A stretch of DNA of 64,000 nucleotides from Umbelopsis ramanniana AG (lineage: Eukaryota; Mucoromycota; Umbelopsidomycetes; Umbelopsidales; Umbelopsidaceae), in contig NW_026252087.1 in assembly GCF_025399195.1 (NCBI RefSeq), positions 496,001 through 560,000 on the forward strand. Reading direction: 5' to 3'. The notes under the pieces were generated by a model. That model did no database searches, was not told the origin of the DNA, and saw nothing but the letters and a program-made list of their open reading frames with translations. This document shows, one piece after another, positions 1 through 10,978 of the stretch. The position numbers and the translations under genes were made by a program. Position 1 is the stretch's first letter; each line of letters starts with the position of its first letter.

Positions 1-1954
1 GGTGCTTTCTGTTAGAGTTAATGGTCTTAAGAATACCGGGAAGAAGTGAGGTTCGGACAACTTGATATTCAATGGTCTTAGGGTTCGCCAACTTGACAGC
101 AGTAGTACCATCATCAACGCGTCTTAGGAACTTGAAGTTCTCATCGTGAGAGCACTAAACCAAACAGAAAGTCATTGAAATTTCGTTAGATCAAGCTTCT
201 TATGATACGCTTATCACATGAATGGGTATTTACCAAGGTCAATGGTGCAACTTCAGTGAATCCAGCGAGAGCCAATTCGCGTCTTGCACTGTCAGTCAAT
301 TTGTTGATGGGGAAAGCAGAAGCAATAGTGTTGACGCTGGGAACACGCTTGGGTAAATTGTCATAACCATAGGCGATGGCAACGTCTTCCATAATATCGC
401 AAGCATGAAGGATATCGGAACGTGTAGGAGGAACTTCAACAAGAATTTCGTTGCTATCAGCTGGGTTGACGGAAGCAAGCATGGACATGCGGTTGAGGAG
501 TTCGACGATCTCTTCTGGCTTGAGTGTCAAGTTTGTGCAGGAGTTGATATAATCAACCTTTGCTGAGGCACGACGATTGTCAAGATCTGGTGTAACCTTG
601 ACGGTACCGTCAGGATAATGGATTTCAACAGGCTCAACTCTGCAAAAAATCTGTTAGAGGCCGCATCTAACGTGAACTTAACATGGATCTGAGTTTGCGC
701 TTACGTGAAAGGTTCCTCACAGTATTCAGAGAACATAGTCACAAGAGTATTGAGCACAATGTTAGCCTTATTTTCATCAGTTGCGGTGATTTCAACGAAC
801 ACGTTCTTAGTATTCAAAGTGATTTTGGAGTGATCAGAATTGATGATAGGGGGAAGTGAACAAACTGTCTTGCTGGCATCGAAGACGACAGGATAGACGG
901 GGGAGTCTCTGATGATGTGCAAGAACTTTCCAAGGTGCTTATCGGGCTATTGGTCAAACGGTCAGTATCACTAGTTGGCAGACAAGATTCAAAAACAGCA
1001 TATACATCAAAGTATAACTCACAGTATAGAATTCCATCAATTGGTTTGCATCCATATCCTTCGTTTGGTTCAATGGAGTGAACTTGATGTCCTTTGGAGG
1101 CAAAGCATCATAGCTGAAGGGACCCTTGATGGTGTCGAGGTCGTGAGTGCCCATTGAGGCAAGAGTGCGCTTTCTATTTAGCAAATCTCCATGAGTGCTC
1201 TGACCTTCAATTTTACCGAGTGCATTATGATATAAACATTACCGGCAGATATTGTTATGAAGCTTGTCCTGAAGATCAATGAAGCTGTTGTAGTTGTCTT
1301 GAGTGAACTTGATGTTACGAAGGATGGCACCAACAACGAATGGACGAATCTTGGCAGTCTAATTGATGCAAGTGCATTGTTAGAGACTTTTCCAAAACAT
1401 CAACGTGTATATGCCATTAAGGTTATTACGTACATCGGGTTTAACGACTATCTTCTCAAGTCCTCCACTGGGCTTGACTAGTCGGTAGACGGGAACTTGA
1501 CCCAAGTTCAAAAAGACGCGCAAAGCACGGGCGATACCTTCCTGGCAAAGCAAATCGTATCTACCATGCAAGGATTAGAAAACTATCGATATATTGTTCG
1601 TGGAGTTGGTGGTTGCTGGATTCTCTGTCATACCTGTTGGCTGAGATGTCAACCTTCAACAAAGGTCTCTCGGGTGCAACTTCTCCATTCTGAACAACAG
1701 TTTCGGAGGTCTATAAAAGCACTTAATGAGTACGATTCGTGGTGTCAAAACACTGATTAGGAGCAAGATGACTTACATCTTCTTCGAGTTCGATACCAAA
1801 GTGAAAGCAAAGCTCGCGGAATTCTTCAGTACCTACAAATTTTGACATCAGTACCCGCATTCTGGCGATTCATTCGTACTAGTTAAAATGTCTTACTGTA
1901 AGATTTTCCGAGGCTCTTGTAGAGCAACTCCTTGTCAACGTTAACGGTAGGCAT
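1..1954 (-). CDS. FRS1: Phenylalanyl-tRNA synthetase beta subunit, cytosolic (3' part off the window)
   Basis: This is the beta subunit of the cytosolic (alpha-beta)2 enzyme that charges tRNA-Phe. The start ATG lies at 1954-1952, and the protein begins [17 protein letters not shown], which is typical of eukaryotic beta subunits. The piece encoded at about 530-190 is the clearest: it contains [20 protein letters not shown] and YGYDNLP, which are B5-domain signatures, followed by the segment that leads into the catalytic-like domain ([20 protein letters not shown]). The gene is cut into several exons by short introns, for example near 640-705 and 930-1020. The C-terminus lies beyond base 1, so the gene is partial in this window but not visibly damaged. 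The family call is secure; exon borders were not fully resolved. Confidence 0.93.
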
Positions 1955-2098
1955 GGTTTGTAGCTTGTCAATGTCCAAATTCCAGATTTTCAGGTTATGG
2001 GTTCGAAATTTGGCAGGTGGCTTGTACAAGTAACCTCAACCAAAGTGAGTCAGGATGATGCGGTGATTGAAATTAGCTTGACTGTGCACTTGCTTTTA

Positions 2099-3847
2099 TT
2101 ATTGTCTTTGAGCGACTTGACTCTTTGCAAACTGTATAATCATCGGCTTCCCGTGAAGTATATACCTATGCGCTCCTTCCAAAGCTTTTCTGGCTGTTTC
2201 TTGATCTTTAAATGTCACAAAAGCTTGTCCACGCATCCGCCCTGAAAGTAAAAGATTGATATCCAAATCTTTGTCCGGATCGCCCTTGCTCTCTAACACA
2301 AATCGTCCAAATATTTTGCGAAGGTCAGATTCCTTAACTACTTTACGCTCAAGATTCTTTATGTATAGTCGCGTTGTTGGCTCCCCTTCTGAGTAGTTCT
2401 TGAAAGCCGTACTATACTGAGAATCTAAATATATGATTTGAAGGGTTATGATGTGATACATGCAGACACCGTATAAGCAATTTAAGATCGTACTGTCTGG
2501 AGATGCTTTATGGGCATCGAGTGTCTCTATGGTTATGTATTGATCAGTCTTGTTGGGCTCAGTCCTCTCAAATCCCTCGTTCTCAGATGTCTTGACATCA
2601 TATTTTTCCTGGACTACCGCTGAATGTGGCTCCTCGGGCTCTATCGCTGAGGCGGCCAAGGCGACTTTGGCATTATCTACATTGGGTATATTGATGGAGA
2701 TCGTTGAAGTGACTTTCTTCCTCCCTAAAGCAAGTTGCCTTTGCTCATGATTATCCTTCGCTTTCATTCTCTTCACACTCCGTCTTGAGTCAGATTCTTC
2801 ACCACTGCTCTCCATCTCAGATTCGTCGCTAGCCACGAGGCCATCTGATTTTCGCTTCAGCTACAGCCAAGGCTTAGCATGTCTAATTCCATTTGATATT
2901 ACAAATGATGTTTTACTTACAGTGGCAGGTATTGCATCTTTTCGTACTGGACCGAAAGGGGGCGGTAAATTCATTTTGTTCATTAAATGCAGGACCTGGT
3001 TATATAAACGAGGCACACTCCCAATGGCTTGCATCATATTGGTTAAAATCTCTGGTGTAGGATCAGGGTACTTGTACTTTAGATTAGGGTTAGAGGGATA
3101 ATTGACTCTGAATGATAGGTATTTGGTGAATTCTGTGCATACATCTTCATTCAACAGTACATCCTTTTAAATTATAGCTTACCCTAATGCAGGCGCAATA
3201 GAAGGTGCAGATCCTGCCTGCTCTGTATTGGTGTTGGATTTGAACCGTGAAGCTTCTGGTGGTTTCGTAGCAGCAATCGGTTTCCGTGATGGAGGCGGTG
3301 CACCAAGATTCGTTATGCTGTTATTGCTATAGTAACTCGAATCAATAATCGGTTCGATACCACGCGAGACAGACTTCGCTTTATAATTCACCTCGACCCT
3401 GTTGATATATGATTACTTATTCTGTCTCGGCTAGGGGTTGCATACTCCACTCGTAGTTTTTTGCCACTGAAATCGATGGCCATCAAACGCTCTCGTGCCG
3501 CTGCAGCAGCTTCATTCCCTGGAAAATCGACAAAAGCAGATCCTCGCTATCCATTTACAGAACAACAATCAGGCTTGGATAACTGAATTTAGAATATGTT
3601 GCATGATTTTACACATACCATTGGAAGTGAGCTCATCAGCCGTACGTCTATACTTCCAAACGGTGTGAAGAACTGTTGGCACGTTGCTGTAGACGCTGTG
3701 ATATTGGGTGGTAACCGTTTTACCAACAGAGTTGTAACCGACCATGAGGCAGAACCTGGCTGTTGTATGATTAAATACAAAATGCGGGATCTGAGGTGGT
3801 CGCAAATCCGCCATTTTTCCATACCTTTTCGGAACTTACGTTCATAA
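2099..3847 (-). CDS. RNPC3: U11/U12-65K-like minor spliceosome protein (RNPC3), two RRMs
   Basis: The protein has an RRM at each end and a conserved central segment, the architecture of the U11/U12 di-snRNP 65K protein. RRM1 spans two exons: an RNP2-like LLVKRLPPNIT stretch near 3700, then RNP1-like GSAFVDFPGNEAA near 3540. The central exon (about 3154-2925) reads YPDPTPEILTNMMQAIGSVP then VLHLMNKMNLPPPFGP, which in metazoan and plant 65K proteins lies between the RRMs. RRM2 (about 2400-2110) has TRLYIKNLERKVVKESDL and the RNP1 element GQAFVTF. In known 65K proteins RRM2 binds U12 snRNA stem-loop III and the N-terminus contacts the 59K protein. The start is uncertain: a two-codon first exon at 3847-3842 followed by an intron, or the ATG at 3822. 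A 48-nt stretch near 2420-2470 may be a further short intron. Confidence 0.88.
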
Positions 3848-3949
3848 TTCGAAATGTGCCCTCGTTACCGTGATTCTGGTGTTTGGAGGTGAAGAAGTTC
3901 GCCGCCTCAGTGAAAGGTAGTCACGACCTTTTGCTTTGAACTGGAACGA

Positions 3950-4981
3950 ATGAGGCAGAACGAAAACCTAGTTTTGGTAAGAATTCTTCGTGAGCTTCAA
4001 CTTATGTTCAATAAAAACTAATTGAAAGTGCCATGGAACGTGTAGATTGGCCCAAAAGCAATTTTAGTACCATATAAACCGGAACATGTCCTTGTATACC
4101 ACGAATGGATGAAATCGCCATTTCTTCAAGGTATGAACGACCAGGTCCGACTATAATATGGTGTTGATCTAAACTGATATAAAAATACAGAAATGACAGC
4201 TTCAGAACCTCTTACTCTTCAAGAAGAGTATGATATGCAGCAATCATGGCACTTGGATGATAATAGTGAGTCTTCTTTGTGTCTATTCCATGCATATACG
4301 CATGGTAAACTGGCCTAACACTCCAACAGAATGTACATTTATCCTTTTGGCCCTTCCATCACCTGGTACAACATCTGAAGAATTGAAAACAACTGCACTC
4401 TCAAAAGCTGGAACAGGTAGTACTATATCATGCATGGCGATATTCTCCCTATCTATGCTCACAGAATCCATCAATTATGACAGTTATGATTGGCGACGTC
4501 AACCTCTTCTTCAATGACCCAGATAATGATAAATCGTGTGCAGAGATAGAAATCATGATTGCTGAAGAAAAATATAGACGATCCGGCTATGGAATTGAAG
4601 CTATCAAAATGATGATGGCTTATGGTGCGTACTATGACCTGACATTGAGCCAAAAGTGGACCATGATATTGACTTGTAAATTTGCGTCACTCAGCTATGA
4701 CGGAATTAGGTGTAGAGAAATTTGAAGCAAAGATATCTTTAAGGAACCAACCAAGTATCGACATGTTTTGCTCGAAGCTTCATTTTCGAGAACGGTCTGT
4801 CTCTACTATCTTTGAAGAGGTAACATTGGATTGGAAGACAAGTACCGCTCAGAAAATCGTTGGCGAAGAGGACATGCCAGAGCCGAGCAAAGAGGAGCTC
4901 GAGGCCATGCAACGAGTCGAGAATCAAATACTAGCCTTTTGGGAGAACAACGTACACTCTACTACCTGGGAAAAATCATAA
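3950..4981 (+). CDS. NAT9: NAT9-type GNAT N-acetyltransferase
   Basis: This is a GCN5-related acetyltransferase closely matching animal NAT9. The start MRQNENLVL, then [66 protein letters not shown] and [20 protein letters not shown] run in family order. The acetyl-CoA loop is R-R-S-G-Y-G, near 4570. Exons read as 3950-3976, 4046-4130, 4191-about 4265, 4330-about 4431, about 4482-4625 and later exons to the TAA at 4979-4981; the first joins preserve frame. Animal NAT9 proteins are usually about 200 residues, which agrees. In Drosophila the orthologue has been linked to microtubule stability; the substrate in fungi is not evident from the sequence. The neighbour RNPC3 is divergently transcribed from about 100 bp away. 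Confidence 0.9.
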
Positions 4982-5546
4982 GCTAACATCACAATGTTTG
5001 CTCCAGTCTTGCTCTAAGAATACCTCAGCAAACGAGACTTACCGGCAAGTAAGACTCGGCTATCCATCGGCCCATGACATAGAACTTGGGTGTTATTGAA
5101 ATAGCGTTATCATGATCGCTCACGACATTATATAGACACCACTGTTCATGATTTTGCATTATTTTGCTTTTCGCTCATTGTTCAATACAAAATTTTCCTG
5201 TTTCCTTCCATTCATTCACGAAACATATCATTTACCTAATTTCTTGACACGTGTATTCAACAGTGTGCCTTCCAGTCATTCAAAATGCTCAATCTACACC
5301 AATCCTGCCTCTTATTGTGCAGTCTGTTAATAGTAAGAACCGACTGCAGGGAGGTGCAAACATTGGAACTTTTATCCATAATTAATATCTTTTGAATATA
5401 CTTGGAAAGATCACTGGTTTGGGCTTAGCATCCACGATATTCATACCTGTCAATCGTAAGTTGGCCATTGTGGTTTGTCTATGCATAAAGATGAGCTGAC
5501 TAAATGTCTGCTCCAAACTTGATCAGCTTTCTACCAGTTACTGCTT
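4982..5546. other. Intergenic between NAT9 and the 3-TM protein gene
   Basis: There is no gene-like open frame with recognisable content. Three ATGs (5481, 5491 and 5504) precede the chosen start of the downstream gene; all are followed by stops or lie out of frame, so the transcript start is probably close to 5505 or later, or a 5' exon is missed. Confidence 0.5.
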
Positions 5547-6202
5547 ATGGAAAACTCTGCATTTCCGTGGATTCACTTTGTAATTTACTGCGTTTATGCC
5601 GTCGTAGGCACTTTTGGAATACTAGTATGCAGACAGGTGAGTATCGCAAAGTCGTACAAGTCTTACAAAGGAGCAAGGACGTATATGATTAATCTACAAG
5701 CTGACAATATGACTATATATGCAGCGTATTTACTCCAAGGCAAAGATATTCACCATTGCTTCTTGGACGTTCTTACTTCTTGCTCTACCTTGGGATGTTA
5801 CCGATTTGGTGATGGCCAACGAACTGCAAAATCATGCTCATATTCACTGTTACAATTACAATGAACCGCCGGATTTGAAGGCCATTTTGAATTTTGATAT
5901 TTCTTGCGATGAGATCAAATTAGCGCCTCCGGTAGTAGGCGTCGTGTCCATCATGCTTCTACTGCTAAAGGTATGAGCCGCTATTAAACATATGACGACT
6001 TAATATTGTAACCTTCTTACCTTTAATCTCGATTCTTCACCAGCTATATTACGGTGTAGTCATAACTGGATGGACGCTCAGATTACGGACTGAAGAGCAA
6101 TATGCAAAGAGTATGGAAGAGTCCTATGAACCTTCCTGGGTAGATTACAACAATGATGAAAACATCATGCAGCATTATTTCGAGCCAGTGAAGCGCTACT
6201 GA
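5547..6202 (+). CDS. Small membrane protein, about three TM helices, unrecognised
   Basis: Three exons (5547-5636, 5725-5970 and 6044-6202) join in phase 0 with clean GT-AG borders and give 164 residues. Hydrophobic segments lie at roughly residues 8-30 (FPWIHFVIYCVYAVVG), 37-57 (IFTIASWTFLLLALPW) and 93-115 (APPVVGVVSIMLLLLKLYYG). An acidic C-terminal tail carries many Tyr, Glu and Asp residues (EEQYAKSMEESYEP). Between helices 2 and 3 is a loop with two Cys (HCYNYN and ISCDEIK) that could be disulphide-bonded. I do not recognise the family. An upstream out-of-frame ATG at 5504 opens a 62-codon frame overlapping the start. The alternatives are a missed 5' exon or translation from the 5547 ATG by leaky scanning. 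Confidence 0.65.
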
Positions 6203-6649
6203 ATGAGATGAACTACAATATGCGATGTCTGCATCATAGCAGAAAATAAAAAATCATTTACCATTATCGGTAACAGCTATTTGATATAATACCATTTAAT
6301 AAAGTAGCATGCACATACGGTCACGCCGTACTTCCAGCCGCAATATGTGAATGATCAGCAGCTGTATATACCATAATAGCCTGAGCGCGATGAGATTTAT
6401 CCCATTAGATTGCCACTTACGCCGAATTTGCCTTCAAATATCATACATATAGGGGTAGTATTTATAAAGTCTTTATTGTACAAAGGAAAAGTTACTTGAC
6501 CATCATAAACATGAAATGTATTCCCTCGATAGCCTTTATCGTAATATAAACACTACCAAGAGAAGGAAGCAAAGCAAATGGTTATGCAAGGGTATTAAAG
6601 GAAAAGAAAATTGATTATGAACTGAAATTTCAGTCATGTATGGGAGAGA
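6203..6649. other. Convergent intergenic region
   Basis: AT-rich sequence between two convergent genes. An AATAAAA-like signal near 6243-6250 could serve the plus-strand gene. Nothing else was seen. Confidence 0.4.
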
Positions 6650-8794
6650 TTAATGCCATGAAGTGGCATTTCTAGAGGCTGCCGGCACCATTTCAATTTC
6701 TTCGATGTGATCTTGTGATGTGGGTGTTGCTCCATTTTGACTAAAAGCATCTTGCTTTTCTGATACAGGTTCAAAGTTGATTTTGTGCAGTCTCTCTTTC
6801 AGCATTTGTTGAATGGTCAAATCTATGTTGCTAGCCATTAAGCCACTCATCTTGTCCATTCTGCTCTTCCATAATTCTGCTATCCGGGAGTCGATGAGAT
6901 TGATGAGTTTTGGTTCCATTGAAACCAAACGTCGTGTGAAGACGGTCTGAATTGTTTGATCCATTGGCTCGATCAATCGCTGGGCAAATTTATCCATGTG
7001 CTTGTCAAAGATTTGTGATACTAAGTTGCTCACAGAGTCGGATAATTCTCCTTCCTTTGCTTTAAGTTGGGCATTCCAGACTTCATGGACGAAACGGCCC
7101 GCCGCATCGTCCACCCGACCAGGGTCTCCAGTAGCGAGATCATCCGCGTTACTATCCAACCCAAGGGTTTTCCGACATCGAGATCTTACCGCATTATCCA
7201 ATTCTTTACCCACGGTATCTACAATATCTTCATTACGGTTACTAAGCGAAGATCTCACATCTTTTTCAAGTGATGCCAATAGTTCGTTCTTATCAAAAGA
7301 TTCGTGTACACGACGAAGAATCGCTCTATCCAGCCAACCATCTAAAGCCTGAGCTCTATCCTTAAAGAACTGTTGCAACTTGGCCTCCCATCGAACATCA
7401 ATAGCGTCCAACGGTTCTTTTTTAGGTGGTAATGGCGAAGTGTTGCTCTTGGGCTTAGCGGTAGGCTTAGGACTGGGTATAGATATTTTCTCTTCTTCCG
7501 ACTTGGGCATATAAACGGAGGGGTGATCGATAGGAGTAGATTCGGCTGTTGGGTGCTGAAGGTCAGGGATTGGCTTCGGTGTTACAGGTGACGATTTTAT
7601 CTCTTTTGGTGACAAAGCTGGAGAGTTGTCTGCCTGTTCGATATCCATGGTAGCAGGTGTCGACGGAGATTTAGTCTCTTTCACACTGTTACTCTCTAGC
7701 CGCTGTTCAGACAAGTCAGAAGGAGATTGCTCCAATTCAGCTTTGTCGTCTTGTATCTTGCGCTTTTTGGAATCATTAGGTGAGTTGCTGGATATCGGTG
7801 GGGGATGCTTCCGAAACTTTTCGTCGCTAACTGATGGTTTTCTTAGCATCACGGTGGCCTTTTTCTGCTCCAGCGCTATTTCTTGTGCAAATAGTGATGG
7901 TAGAGGTATTTGTCGCGAAGTAGAATTAATCAAATCGGGAAATGGATGATGGAAGTTAAATCCATTGCGACTAATCTTCGGAGGTAGAGATGGCGAAGTA
8001 TTCGCAGCTTGCAATTCACTACACGGTATAAAGTCAATATGGTGTTACCAGATGCATTCATCATTACAGATTTGGCTTACTTGTCTGGAACATGAAATAC
8101 ACTATGCCACTGATATTTTGTTTCGATTTTTCTATGCATTGCCGTTTCCATAGGCGATATTAGGAACTGTGAGATGTAACGCCTGATAGCAGTACAGCAG
8201 AACTTGGGGTATTTTGCGTTATGTTCAAGTAAAGTGACCAACTGTCCATCACAGATAGCGATACGAAACAAGTCAAAAGGGGTCAAAGGGATTTGACTGC
8301 CTTGCGTGAAGCAATTGAGGAACCGCGTCTTGCTAGAAATATTTTGGAAAGCAGGCGAAAGTAGGTTTACAGTTTGTGTAGCTGAAGAGTTTTGCTTTGG
8401 AAGGAGAGCAATAACTTCCTGTATAATAACGGCTGACGGAAGTTCCTCTTCATATCCGCTCTCAGTACTAAGCCAGCGTCTGAAAAACTGCTGATCTGCC
8501 ATCATCTCTCTCCTGTCATTCTCATGTAGCAGAGCTGAAAGAATCTGCATTACAATGACCTGACGTTTCCTGTAATCCGCTTTCTGTTGGTGGGATTCAA
8601 GGTTCGAAAATGTATTGTATTTAGCTTTAATGTGATCGGTACGGTGTTATCTCGCTTTTAATCAGACTGAATCTCACCTGCCAAACAGCCCATGAAGCGA
8701 ATTTAGCTTCGCTGCCTTCTAAAAAGAGATCCCATACAGCTTCCTCTGCGAAGAATGCCCAAATCAAGCCGAAGAACTTTGGGGGTGTTGACAT
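6650..8794 (-). CDS. Unrecognised protein: N-terminal helical domain plus long disordered Pro/Ser-rich region
   Basis: Three exons: start ATG at 8794-8792 (MSTPPKFFGLIWAFFAEEAV), an exon from about 8600 to 8082, and a long last exon from about 8026 to the TAA at 6652-6650. The N-terminal about 200 residues are rich in aromatic and hydrophobic residues and predicted-helical in character (RKRQVIVMQILSALLHENDR, FFRRWLSTESGYEEEL). The middle, about 180 residues, is low-complexity with many SP/TP dipeptides (SPPLPPKKEP-like stretches) and a basic KKRK patch that could be a nuclear localisation signal. The last about 230 residues return to charged helical sequence (WEAKLQQFFKDRAQALDGWL) with likely coiled coil. 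The build suggests a nuclear scaffold or transcription-related protein, but this is inference and no known domain was recognised. Confidence 0.75.
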
Positions 8795-9600
8795 ATTTCT
8801 CAATAGAAGTTGCCTAGTTTGCCGAAGGGTCAAAATTTACACTGGGTTGTTGCCCATCGGATCCAATCATTGTCCGCTTGTGACGTTGAGCATCCGTACC
8901 AAGTATTTTTGACAATCGCCTGAAACGTTAAATATGGGGCCTGAACTTTTCTTTCTGTAAACCACTAGTTCGGTTGACTGAATCTGTCGCAGTTATATCT
9001 ATAAGCATATTTCAGTGTGAATATTCATAATGCTCGCGTTACTCGTTGATACTGCTGGAATAACCGTGGCTACAAGACACCAAGCGACATACCGCAGTTT
9101 CCGTGGAGGATGATTTCCGGAGATATGCTGTACGCTATGCAATAAGCTTACTTGCAACAAAGAGATGATATCATCTCGTTTGCTTGATTTTTTGGTTATA
9201 AAGGTCTCCTCTGCAGCACGGCCTCCCGGTAAGTTCCTCACGATATGAAGGATATAACGTAAGGGCATCAATTGTTTATTGCTTAATTTAAAGCATCCGC
9301 GTGCGAAGAACGACACAACAAAATGTCCTGGTTTCCCTCTTTCTATAATCAGGGTTCGCTGAGGGCAACCACTGGGTAATTCTTTTTACAGGGTGTTCAC
9401 CGTGTACAAAATTTGGGTGCTTTTAAAGTGCGAACGTACTTCCGTGCCTACGTATCTCAGTCTTTCCAGACGATTGCTATCAGTCCGATCAACGTAGCTT
9501 CGTGACGGATAGTTCTTCATGCGCAACAGTTTCGGTGACTCATAACATAAAATGGATGGAATACCATGGTGTAATACGTAAGTACGATCAATACAGTTGA
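8795..9600. other. Intergenic, about 0.8 kb, between the helical protein gene and the monooxygenase island
   Basis: Minus-strand frames of about 105 and 115 codons (8999-9316 and 9386-9733) occur, but they have no recognisable domain and one overlaps the promoter of the first monooxygenase gene. They are most likely chance frames. No repeats or tRNA were seen. Confidence 0.45.
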
Positions 9601-9671
9601 CGGCTGATCCGCCGAGCTGAGGTTTAAGTTTCCAGCGAAGGCACAGCAAATGAAATTTTGGGTGACCACGG
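9601..9671 (+). promoter_or_regulatory. Two-part promoter module of monooxygenase copy 1
   Basis: CGGCTGATCCGCCG at 9601-9614 is an inverted pair CGG-N8-CCG, extended to the shared 18-mer GGCTGATCCGCCGAGCTG (9602-9619). The second box GACCACGG is at 9664-9671, 63 bp downstream start to start. The palindrome starts 145 bp before the ATG. The spaced inverted CGG triplets resemble sites bound by dimeric Zn2Cys6 fungal regulators; the identity of the factor is inference. Confidence 0.8.
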
Positions 9672-9692
9672 TAACCTTTTATCCGTAAAGCA

Positions 9693-9700
9693 TATAAATA
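9693..9700 (+). promoter_or_regulatory. TATA box of monooxygenase copy 1
   Basis: TATAAATA lies 53 bp before the ATG. Equivalent TATAAAT boxes stand 48-49 bp before the other three copies. Confidence 0.7.
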
Positions 9701-9745
9701 AGGAAGTGTCAAGTGAGTATCGTTCAACCACACATAACAAGAACC

Positions 9746-10978
9746 ATGAATTCTTTACAACCTACAGCTCCCGATTCCTCCCGGTTAAAAATTGCCGTTG
9801 TGGGCGGCGGTCTTGGTGGATTAACACTTGCATCCGTCTTACAACATGCCTACAAGATCAAGTGCACCGTCTTTGAGCTCGATGACACCGTAGACAGCCG
9901 TAATCAAGGTGGAAGTCTAGATCTTCATTTTGACTCTGGTCAACTTGCTCTCAAAAAAGCTGGATTATTGGATCAGTTTCGAAAGCATGCCAGATACCAA
10001 GGACAAGATCATATACTCACAGATATGACTGGCAAAGTACTGATGCAACATGTCGGTAGAAAGCGATCAACTGGAGGAAGATTTGATCGTCCAGAGATTG
10101 ATCGTACAGTTTTACGACAAATGCTTATTGATTCCCTTGATGAGGATACAATTCAATGGGGAAAGAAGGTGATCAAGATTGAAGAGGAATCCAAGGACAA
10201 GAATAATGGGAATCATCGCCACACAATCACATTTCAAGATGGTCGAAATGAAACTTTCGATCTGGTTGTTGGAGCCGATGGTGCATGGTCCAAAATCCGC
10301 AAATTTGTATCCGAAGTAACTCCAATTTATGGAGGCGTCTCCTTTATTGAAGGCCTATTGCCTAATGTGGACAATGGTCACCCAAAATTATCGAAACTGG
10401 TCGGCAATGGAAGCTTCTGGGCACTGCAAAACAACAAAGGCCTATTGTGCCAACGAAGCGGTGATGGATCTGTTCGTGTATCCGCCGCATTTCGTATAGA
10501 AGAAAACGGTCTTTCTCACCTTGATTTTTCTAACCCTGAAATCCCACGAAAGTACCTCATGGACCTATTTAGCGATTGGGATAATTCATTGAAGGCGCTG
10601 ATTGAGGAGAGTTCAACATTCATACCACGGGGTATCTATATGCTACCAGCCGACTATACATGGAAATCGCATCCTGGAGTGACATTGATTGGTGACGCTG
10701 CTCATTTAATGACACCTTTTGCCGGTGAAGGTGCAAATATGGCAATGCTCGATGGTGCCAAGTTGGCAGCAGCTATCTCCAAAATTATGAACAAAGGCAA
10801 GGATCTTGCTACTACAATAGACAATTTTGAAAGAAAGATGCATAATACCGTCACCGGTCTGGCCACTGAAAGCACAAAAAATATGGATCTGATGATATCC
10901 GAGAATGGCCCACAAGAAGTTCTAAAAATGTTTAGAATATTGCGGTGGTTGTCTCCGGTAATCAAGCTTTTTTCTTGA
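9746..10978 (+). CDS. TetX-like FAD-dependent monooxygenase, copy 1 (type A)
   Basis: Single uninterrupted exon of 410 residues. An N-terminal Rossmann motif GGGLGGLTLA (about residues 18-27) binds the FAD ADP part. The segment GGSLDLHFDSGQLALKKAGL corresponds to GGTLDLH in TetX. RPEIDRTVLRQML matches the RPEIN/NPEIN flavin-contact segment, KIRKFV matches the SKVRKFV segment, FSDWDNSLKALI matches the FSDWDERYKELI segment, and GDAAHLMTPFAGEGANMAMLD is the second FAD motif. TetX enzymes hydroxylate tetracyclines with NADPH and O2; fungal relatives act on varied aromatics, so the substrate is unknown. The ATG at 9746 was chosen because all four paralogues start here; the frame is open further upstream without an ATG. 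The copy groups with copy 3 (LMTPFAG; QEVLKMF near the C-terminus). No signal peptide is visible. Confidence 0.93.
   Translation: MNSLQPTAPDSSRLKIAVVGGGLGGLTLASVLQHAYKIKCTVFELDDTVDSRNQGGSLDLHFDSGQLALKKAGLLDQFRKHARYQGQDHILTDMTGKVLMQHVGRKRSTGGRFDRPEIDRTVLRQMLIDSLDEDTIQWGKKVIKIEEESKDKNNGNHRHTITFQDGRNETFDLVVGADGAWSKIRKFVSEVTPIYGGVSFIEGLLPNVDNGHPKLSKLVGNGSFWALQNNKGLLCQRSGDGSVRVSAAFRIEENGLSHLDFSNPEIPRKYLMDLFSDWDNSLKALIEESSTFIPRGIYMLPADYTWKSHPGVTLIGDAAHLMTPFAGEGANMAMLDGAKLAAAISKIMNKGKDLATTIDNFERKMHNTVTGLATESTKNMDLMISENGPQEVLKMFRILRWLSPVIKLFS

Noticed and set aside
2329-2338. TTCCTTAAC, resembling a U12-type branch site
   Set aside because: It is on the opposite strand to, and inside the RRM2 exon of, the RNPC3 gene, so it cannot serve as a branch site there.
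3083-3097. TTAGGGTTAG, telomere-like repeat
   Set aside because: Only about one and a half units, and it lies within the coding exon of RNPC3 on the other strand.
8999-9316. Minus-strand 105-codon frame
   Set aside because: No domain, no partner exon and no homologous look; most likely chance.
9386-9733. Minus-strand 115-codon frame upstream of monooxygenase copy 1
   Set aside because: It overlaps the conserved promoter module and TATA box, so its apparent content reflects regulatory DNA, not a gene.
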